A stretch of 6,181 nt of DNA from CAZHZT01 sp964537285 (GTDB taxonomy: Bacteria; Bacteroidota; Bacteroidia; Chitinophagales; Saprospiraceae). The DNA is taken from NCBI GenBank assembly GCA_964537285.1, contig CAZHZT010000196.1, positions 1 to 6,181 of the forward strand. The letters run 5' to 3'. Of this stretch, positions 5,966 through 6,181 are shown piece after piece; within the stretch, counting starts at the first letter, position 1; the number at the start of each line of letters is the position of its first letter. The position numbers and the translations under genes were made by a program. The notes under the pieces are model-generated. The model ran no database searches. It was not told the DNA's origin and worked only from the letters and a program-made list of their open reading frames with translations.

Positions 5966-6149
5966 GAAATTGCTTTCTACTTATCTATACTGTTGGGTTG
6001 GTGGAAGTGATACAAGGAGGAGGGAAAATTGAGGAAAAAGCTTTAAGAAACATGAGTCCTCCCGAAGATTTGAAGAAGCTTCATGTTGTCACAATAATTA
6101 ATAATAGACACTGTAAATCAATGTCTTAGTACCGGCCTTATTCAATTTA

Positions 6150-6171
6150 GCTTTTTGGAAGGCTGGCAGCC
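6150..6171 (-). repeat. 22-bp repeat, right copy of an inverted pair
   Basis: The reverse complement of this segment matches 99-120 at 20 of 22 positions (core GGCTGCCAGCC, then CAAAAAGC). The two copies therefore face each other across all four genes. A shared ATTGAATA lies further in on both sides. It is more likely a dispersed intergenic repeat than the end of a 6-kb element, since no transposase or integrase lies between the copies. Confidence 0.55.
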
Positions 6172-6181
6172 GTTAAAAAAT

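Larger units (their letters stand above)
5902..6181. other. Upstream region of the lipoprotein gene, no firm gene
   Basis: This stretch should hold the promoter of the 837-aa gene, whose leader is A/T-rich immediately before the ATG. I found no exact TAnnTTTG -7 box on the minus strand. A plus-strand frame from GTG 6001 to TAG 6127-6129 encodes 42 residues (VEVIQGGGKIEEKALRNM and on); its opening vaguely recalls the N-terminus of ECF sigma factors, but it lacks any conserved region and is not called as a gene. AACATGA (6049-6055) pairs with TCATGTT (6081-6087). Confidence 0.5.

Overview
The window looks like a chromosomal segment of a Bacteroidota bacterium, plausibly a Saprospiria- or Cytophagia-type gliding marine lineage (inferred from protein families only). 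The evidence is a GldN/PorN homologue (type IX secretion and gliding, a Bacteroidota-specific system), a lipoprotein whose mature N-terminus begins Cys-Lys-Gln-Asp-Asp (close to the Bacteroidota surface-export signal), and an ECF sigma factor paired with a membrane-anchored protein that ends in a beta-barrel-like domain. Base composition is moderately AT-rich and A/T-rich leaders predominate over clear Shine-Dalgarno sites.

All four convincing genes lie on the minus strand. In transcription order they are: a surface lipoprotein of 837 aa (5901-3388); a 250-bp non-coding block made almost entirely of inverted repeats (3131-3379); an ECF sigma factor (3112-2564); a 420-aa protein with an N-terminal cytoplasmic tail, one membrane helix, a long linker and a probable 8-strand barrel (2553-1291); and GldN (1177-296), followed by a hairpin terminator (221-256). 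I see no convincing gene on the plus strand.

The sigma gene and the 420-aa gene are 10 bp apart and must be one operon. By position and topology the 420-aa protein is the natural candidate for the partner that controls the sigma factor. It could in principle join cytoplasm, inner membrane, periplasm and outer membrane in a single chain. GldN follows after 113 bp, without the usual gldK, gldL and gldM neighbours. It may therefore be co-transcribed with, or controlled by, the sigma factor, but the window does not prove this. The lipoprotein gene is separated from the sigma operon by a perfect 58-bp palindrome and is probably its own transcription unit.

The most unusual DNA is at 3112-3379. A 58-bp perfect palindrome with no spacer sits 4 bp from a 184-bp MITE-like element with 52-bp imperfect terminal inverted repeats and flanking ATAA. 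That element ends within 7 bp of a dead-end ATG-GAG-TAA, which is in frame with a sigma factor that appears to start at TTG. The 5' end of the sigma gene seems to have been reshaped by this insertion. The two window ends carry a related short repeat in opposite orientations (99-120 and 6150-6171), outside all four genes.
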